DNA of 64,000 nt from an uncultured Eubacteriales bacterium. Its GTDB lineage: Bacteria > Bacillota > Clostridia > Oscillospirales > CAG-272. Shown piece by piece: positions 59,697 to 64,000 of the stretch. The notes under the pieces are model-generated. The model had not been told where the DNA came from. It did no database searches and saw only the letters and a program-made list of their open reading frames with translations. Position numbers and translations under genes: made by a program. Position 1 is the stretch's first letter. Each line of letters begins with the position of its first letter. Where the stretch lies: assembly GCA_934525675.1 (NCBI GenBank), contig CAKSZH010000002.1, forward strand, positions 186,001-250,000, given 5' to 3'.

Positions 59697-59984
59697 CTAG
59701 ACTTTCACATCGTTTCCCGTTAAGGGATGATGGAACTCGCAAGGCTTTCGACGAAACCAATTTACAAGGTTGCTGTTTTGGTCTGCAAAGCAATCTTCAA
59801 CTGCAAGGCAGATGTCGTCTGCCATCTTCATATGCCGCCTGGATTCTTTGCTCCCATCGGGAGAGAAGCAAGCAAGATTGAGTTGTGCATGGATTGTTTT
59901 GATGCAGAGTGTAAAATCTCTGAGAGACATTACCTCTCTACCACCCTTACATTCGGCAAGGATTTCTCTTACTGTTCTTTTCAT
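59697..59984 (-). CDS. Hypothetical protein of the mobile element, 95 residues
   Basis: ATG 59984 follows AAAAAGGAG. It has MKRTVREILAECKGGREVMS, LCIKTIHAQLNLACFSPDG, RRHMKMADDICLAVEDCFAD and a His/Pro-rich end (PCEFHHPLTGND). No family is recognised. It begins the small-protein/toxin/ParB unit of the element and lies directly downstream of the structured non-coding stretch on the same strand. Confidence 0.6.
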   Translation of the reverse strand: MKRTVREILAECKGGREVMSLRDFTLCIKTIHAQLNLACFSPDGSKESRRHMKMADDICLAVEDCFADQNSNLVNWFRRKPCEFHHPLTGNDVKV

Positions 59985-60009
59985 AAAACTCCTTTTTAGC
60001 TAAGTATTT

Positions 60010-60560
60010 TGAAAAGTTGAATAGCCACTCCTTTCGGACTTCCATTCGGAATGTGGTAAATAGAATATGTATCGGGATCTTTCGGGAGGCGACCGCTATG
60101 TCCTATGCGGTCTGCCTTTCATTCCGAACTCCGTAACACACTCTATTTGTCCTCGACACCCCGAGTGTGATCGGCATAAGCCGATGTGGGAAGTCATCAA
60201 GCGGTCGTGGTGCCCTCATTGGCAAAAAGCCAATGCCACGACTCCATAGGAATCTCACCTCCCCCGGGTACTCCGCAGGCAGCGCCTTTCGGCTACTGAA
60301 GTATCATTGTCCCTTGTAAATGTCATCGCCCTAACCTACGGCACTTTGAGGTTTTACTTCGTATAAGTTTTATCGCTCGCTCTCTTTCGAGAGGTCATGG
60401 CGCACCTACGATCTCGGCTAACTCCGCTGCTCACGGACATCTTACAAGTAATATGCTTGATGAATGGCTATTCAGTTTTCAAGGTTCATCGAGGAGGAGT
60501 GTGTTTCTTGCCCCCTCTATTGGTAGGCAGCGAAAAGGCACAAAAAGGGCAACAGAATCC
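60010..60560 (-). ncRNA. Structured non-coding stretch, candidate large RNA
   Basis: No plausible gene covers about 550 nt, while many stems fit: CATTGGC-AAAAA-GCCAATG inside GTCGTGG/CCACGAC (60204-60242), ATCGGC/GCCGAT (60170-60185), CACACTC/GAGTGTG (60136-60169), GACCGC/GCGGTC with outer AGGC/GCCT (60087-60117), and a long-range pair TTCGGAATG/CATTCCGAA (about 60046-60127). The element side of the region reads CTTGAAAACTGAATAGCC on the minus strand. The size and mobile context suit large ornate RNAs of Firmicutes elements (ROOL, GOLLD and similar). The class is not proven. Confidence 0.55.
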
Positions 60561-60568
60561 GTATTATT

Positions 60569-61036
60569 TCAAAAAAATTTTAAATTGCGCAATTTGAACT
60601 TAAATGTTCGATATGGGATACCCATTTTCTTTGCCGCTTCAGCTTGCGTATAGCCATCAAATGCAAGCAATGTGAGCATTTCAATTTCATCTGAGCTAAG
60701 ACATTTTACTCTGTATGCAAGCTCCTCATCTTCAATTTCTTCAATCCACCAATACCTTGATTGCTCACTACTGCTATCAATGGTGACGATCAATTCATCG
60801 AAAAACTTGTGGAGCAACGTGCTTTCCGATTCATCATCCTCGCCATCATCGAAGTCGCTCGATGTAAATGGCTGTGTATGCATGTGATAACGCCGGTCAC
60901 TCTTGTACTGTTCCAAATCAAACTCATACATTACCTTGATTTGTTCCTCGTTCATTCCGATCGCCCTGTATTCCTCTGCCTGTTTCTTTTGTCTTGCTTC
61001 AAATTTTCTTCTTTCATATCCATCGTTCCAACACAT
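60569..61036 (-). CDS. Sigma-70 region 4-like/HTH regulator of the mobile element
   Basis: A 155-residue protein. The C-terminal 60 residues form an HTH of the sigma region 4 type (CLSSDEIEMLTLLAFDGYTQ, AEAAKKMGIPYRTFKFKLRN). The N-terminal part is charged (RKFEARQKKQAEEYRAIGMN; DFDDGEDDESEST). Such proteins are common in clostridial integrative elements, where they act as positive regulators. AAGGAG stands before ATG 61036. Confidence 0.8.
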   Translation of the reverse strand: MCWNDGYERRKFEARQKKQAEEYRAIGMNEEQIKVMYEFDLEQYKSDRRYHMHTQPFTSSDFDDGEDDESESTLLHKFFDELIVTIDSSSEQSRYWWIEEIEDEELAYRVKCLSSDEIEMLTLLAFDGYTQAEAAKKMGIPYRTFKFKLRNLKFF

Positions 61037-61150
61037 TGTTTTATTCTCCTTGAATTTTGATTTTTTGTTTTTGAATTGTTATGTTGAAAATCAAAATTCA
61101 AGGGATTAGGGGTATCTACCGACCTGTGCTTGCCATTGACTATAAAACAT

Positions 61151-61187
61151 AAAAAGTCCTTTCCGATGCGGAAACATCGAAAAGGAC
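61151..61187 (-). terminator. Terminator on the minus strand
   Basis: GTCCTTTTCGATG and CATCGGAAAGGAC form a long stem, followed on the minus strand by TTTTTATG. It shields the element's regulator gene from transcripts coming from the right. Confidence 0.88.
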
Positions 61188-61242
61188 ACCCATAACGCCG
61201 TACAAAGAGCAATCATAGTCAATCAGTGCGCAAAAAGAAAAA

Positions 61243-61299
61243 GGCACCGTATGACAACAAGACAGAATTAGATTCTGTTACTTATCTTCATACGGTGCC
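61243..61299 (-). terminator. Long-stem terminator after the RHS fragment
   Basis: GGCACCGTATG and CATACGGTGCC pair, with an inner AGAAT/ATTCT stem. On the minus strand CTTTTTC follows. It ends transcription from the RHS remnant. Confidence 0.75.
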
Positions 61300-61366
61300 A
61301 AAACACATTATCGTGTTCTTTGGTAGTCAAGATCGACTCCGCTTACTCATTATATTGCATTGGATA

Positions 61367-62208
61367 TTATATGAAAGACATCTCGGTATCTCCTACTGTT
61401 GCGGTCTGAAGTGTCCTTCCCTCCCAGGTAAAGTTGTATTCGGTTCCGTTGTAGTATCGGAGCGGGTTCTTCAAACTGTCATAGGTCAAGGTGTACTGAG
61501 TATGATCGGTAATCTCCGTGCTGTAGCTTTCAAAGTATTTGGTCAGGCAGTCCTTCCACTTGGCGTCGGTATAGCTGTACCGAACCTCATTCTGTACCTC
61601 CGCGAGCCCTCCGACCGAGTATGTGTATTTGTGCTTACGGAGCAGGTTTCCGAGGCCATCATAGGTATACAGATAGGTGCAGTTCTCAAGGACGTTGTTT
61701 TCGCGGTACAGCTGACCGAGCGCATCATAGATATAAGATGCAATCAGAACATGGTTTTTATATATCTCGGTGATCCGTCCTGCAGTATCGTAGGTGTACT
61801 GATAAGAAATCATCTCCGTTCCGTTTTTCGTATAATCAACAGATGTAACCCTGTCACCGATACGGTTTGCACTTGCGGATTGATATGTATTTGTTCTGAT
61901 CAGTGTTTTACCTCTAATGCCGGTCAGCGTTTGCGCTGTGATCGGTCAAAGGCGTCATATCCATACGATACAGCGGTCCCGGAGGAGGATGTCACAGAGG
62001 AAACGAGGTCCGGGTCCTCATCGTAGGATACAGTGGTCGTATTCTTCTGCCACTGGCTATCGGCACCCCGGAAGTAAACCGTTACAGAATCGTCGGAACG
62101 GTAGACGGCTTTGGAAAGGATCTGACCGCTGAATGTCAGTTCCCGATCAACTCCCGCGGTTGCAGCATCCACATATTCGGTCACTTCGCCCGTGAGTTCG
62201 TTTATCAC
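61367..62208 (-). pseudogene. RHS/YD-repeat fragment
   Basis: Two frames carry RHS repeat sequence. 61924-62208 reads ELTGEVTEYVDAATAGVDRE, SGTAVSYGYDAFDR; one missing base after GACCG (near 61944) moves it to ITAQTLTGIRGKTLIRTNTY; 61367-61813 goes on YTYDTAGRITEIYKNHVLI and YTYDGLGNLLRKHKYTYS. Neither the N-terminal part nor the toxin end of an RHS protein is present. It starts directly at a stop codon with a GTG, so it is a stump. Confidence 0.8.
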
Positions 62209-62231
62209 TTAGTAAAAACCTTGTTACCCGG

Positions 62232-62297
62232 TTATTCTGCCCCTTCAATATTGGTATTCAAGATTTCCAGTACTTTTTCTACCGTGATTCTTTTCAT
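62232..62297 (-). CDS. 21-residue peptide ORF near an exporter
   Basis: ATG 62297 follows GAGGAGAAAG closely and encodes a 21-residue peptide (MKRITVEKVLEILNTNIEGA, then E). The spacing is good, and it lies between the ABC exporter and the RHS fragment on the same strand. It could be a signalling or precursor peptide for the exporter, but it has no GG cleavage motif. Chance ORF is possible. Confidence 0.35.
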   Translation of the reverse strand: MKRITVEKVLEILNTNIEGAE

Positions 62298-62456
62298 TTC
62301 TTTCTCCTCTGAATACTCATGCGGATTGTACGCTTTTCCGACACTTACCGGTCGGCTGATCGGTCATCCCATGTCCTTATCCGTTTTACATTCAATTCTC
62401 AATTCGCATTTCCTTTTGCTTTCATGATAAAATACCTGATCCTGACCCGGAGTTCT

Positions 62457-64000
62457 TCATGCTTTCTTCTCTTTCTTCTGATACTTTTCCGCCTGCACAC
62501 GAAACATCTCCGCGTATTTCCCGTTCAACTCCATCAACTCCGCATGGGATCCCGATTCGATGATCTCTCCGTTTTCCAGCATATAGATCACGTCTGCCAT
62601 ACAGGTCGTAGACAAGCGGTGGGAGATGAAAATGACGGTCTTATCAAACGCCGCGGACATCATCGCATGGTTAAGTTCGTACTCGCTCATGGGGTCAAGT
62701 GCCGAGGACGGTTCGTCGAGAATGACGATCTCCGAAGGCTTGGCAATCACGCGGGCAATGGCGATCTTCTGCGCTTCACCGCCTGACAGGTTCACGCCGT
62801 CGTTGTAGAATTCCTTCGTCAACTCGGAATCGATCCCATTTGGAAGCGTCGCCAGTTTCTCGGCAAAATTGCTGTTCTTCAGCGCGTACGTAACGGTATC
62901 ACGGTCGGTCTCCCGATACACGTCCATTAAGACGTTTTCCGCGATCGTTGTCGCGTAAATGCGGTAATCCTGAAAACCGTACCGAACTGATCACGGTATG
63001 AATCCAGTCGGTACCGTTTGATATTTTCCTCGTTCACAAGGATCTCGCCCTCCGTCGGATCGTACAGGCGCATGAGCAGTTTGATGAGCGTGGACTTCCC
63101 TGCTCCGTTGTAGCCGACCAGTGCGATCTTCTGCTTGGGCTTGATCTTCAGCGAGATATTCCGGAGTGTCGGCTGATCGTTTCCGGGATAAGTAAAGGTC
63201 ACGTTGTTCAGTTCCATTCCAGAAAAGGGTTTCCCGCAGGGAACGGCGTCGATCGCGTCACGAATGACAGGCTCATAGTTCAGGAATTTCCGCAGCTTCT
63301 CGGCGTACAGTCCATGCTCCTTGAAGCCTGCAAACAGCGTGATAAACTGACGGACTCTCCAATACAAAGACCATCCGGCGTTGATGCACGCGGCAAATTC
63401 TCCGAGAGAGATGGAGTGCTGGACACCGATCCGATATACCAGATAAATTATTATACCGACGTCGATGAGCATGGTAGTTGCCATACTTTCCGCAGTAGAT
63501 ACGGCGAACAGTTTTTTCCCGTAACGGCGGAAAACGCCCTTGGTTTTCTCGATGGCGTCGTCAAAATCACGCTCAAGGATCTCATCTGCGTGAGACAGGC
63601 GCAATTCTTTTGCGTAATCCGCAACGTAGTACACCCGTTCGATGTACTCCGACTTGTGACGGTAGGGGTTGCTCTCCGCGTCGCGCTGATACTTCATCTT
63701 GGTCCGCAGGGTCTGCAGTACCATGGCAAGCGCGACAGAAGCGAGAATGGCAAGAACAATCCAAACGTCCACCGTCAAAAGGATTCCGATAACAGTAAAA
63801 ATACTGAGTGCCGCCGAAAGGAATTTGTGAAACTCCATCATCACCGTCATTGCGCGGCTGTCCGCTTCATGATTTGCCCACACAAAATCATTGAAGAATT
63901 CCGGGCTGTCATAGCAGGCCAGGTCGATTTTCGTCGCCTTTTCAAAGACCATCTCGTGCATTTTCCCGTGCAAGTTCATCCGCGCTCTCGGCTCCCACAC
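62457..64000 (-). pseudogene. ABC exporter, frameshifted, 5' end beyond the window
   Basis: The frame enters at the window edge as a membrane domain (about 6 helices expected: SIFTVIGILLTVDVWIVLAI, STAESMATTMLIDVGIIIYL), then an ATPase with Walker A VGYNGAGKSTLIKLL. Near 62973-62976 the T run is one short: as read it ends FGTVFRITAFTRQ; with one T added it runs FGTVFQDYRIYATTIAENVL into the second frame (62457-62927) with LSGGEAQKIAIARVI and DEPSSALDP. The two pieces make a complete type I exporter half-transporter. Whether the break is real or a sequencing error cannot be told. Confidence 0.85.

Noticed and set aside
60675..60705. Missing 5' half of tRNA-Asn
   Set aside because: CTGAGCTAAG near 60690 resembles a tRNA D-arm complement, but it is inside the coding sequence of the sigma-like gene and the acceptor strand is absent.
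1..64000. CRISPR arrays and rRNA genes
   Set aside because: No regularly spaced direct repeats and no rRNA signatures were seen on either strand.

Overview
The window looks like a chromosomal stretch of an uncultured member of the Clostridia (Bacillota), most likely a gut or rumen lineage. The evidence is the ylxM-ffh-rpsP-khpA order, strong AGGAGG ribosome binding sites with some GTG and TTG starts, sigma-A promoters with 17-bp spacers, an ECF-type vitamin transporter, a clostridial large serine recombinase and a Cys-rich KTR protein. Most of it is moderately GC-rich. The segment from about 55.3 to 61 kb reads as distinctly AT-richer and is a mobile element.

Layout. 1-2.4 kb: SRP and ribosome genes, with a translation-start hairpin in front of ylxM. 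2.4-12.7 kb: lactate dehydrogenase, two flavodoxins, a MerR regulator facing a redox/aldehyde operon (RibD-like, cupin, CMD, iron alcohol dehydrogenase), a DUF45 protein, a HAD phosphatase, a GNAT gene with a nonsense codon and an ECF sigma factor. 13-26 kb: one long minus-strand operon with eight VOC-fold paralogs (two carrying a rubredoxin-like knuckle), a complete monosaccharide-type ABC transporter, a ROK kinase, a GH1 6-phospho-beta-glucosidase type enzyme and two small paralogs, facing a TetR regulator. It reads as an uptake and processing system for a glycoside. 27.5-30 kb: LemA and a large membrane partner. 30-32.9 kb: a graveyard of broken genes (ABC exporter, ATC hydrolase, BAAT-like hydrolase, two methyltransferases).

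33-38 kb: a YugP-like protein without its protease motif, a decayed lipoprotein gene, a LysR regulator, a cytidylate-kinase-like protein and a MATE exporter. 38-50.9 kb: a cobalamin riboswitch with its own promoter and terminator leads into a minus-strand operon of four surface proteins and an ECF transporter (T, double ATPase, S). The surface proteins carry separately the two halves of animal intrinsic factor/transcobalamin: alpha/alpha-toroid repeats (two proteins) and the transcobalamin C-terminal-like DUF4430 fold (two proteins). I read this as a Gram-positive cobalamin capture and import machine, the most interesting system here.

50.9-53.5 kb: a TetR-led operon that ends in degraded genes, including a GNAT-TetR chimera and a ZIP transporter stump. 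54.3-55.2 kb: an IS200-like element with a nonsense codon. 55.2-61.2 kb: an integrative element with a large serine recombinase next to a tRNA-Asn gene that has lost its 5' part, two ParB-like proteins, a MazF-like toxin without antitoxin, a strongly folded non-coding stretch of about 550 nt and a sigma-like regulator. 61.2-64 kb: an RHS fragment, a 21-residue peptide ORF and a frameshifted ABC exporter that runs off the window. Several frameshifts lie in short homopolymers, so assembly error must be weighed against true gene decay. All calls are from reading the sequence; no database search was run.
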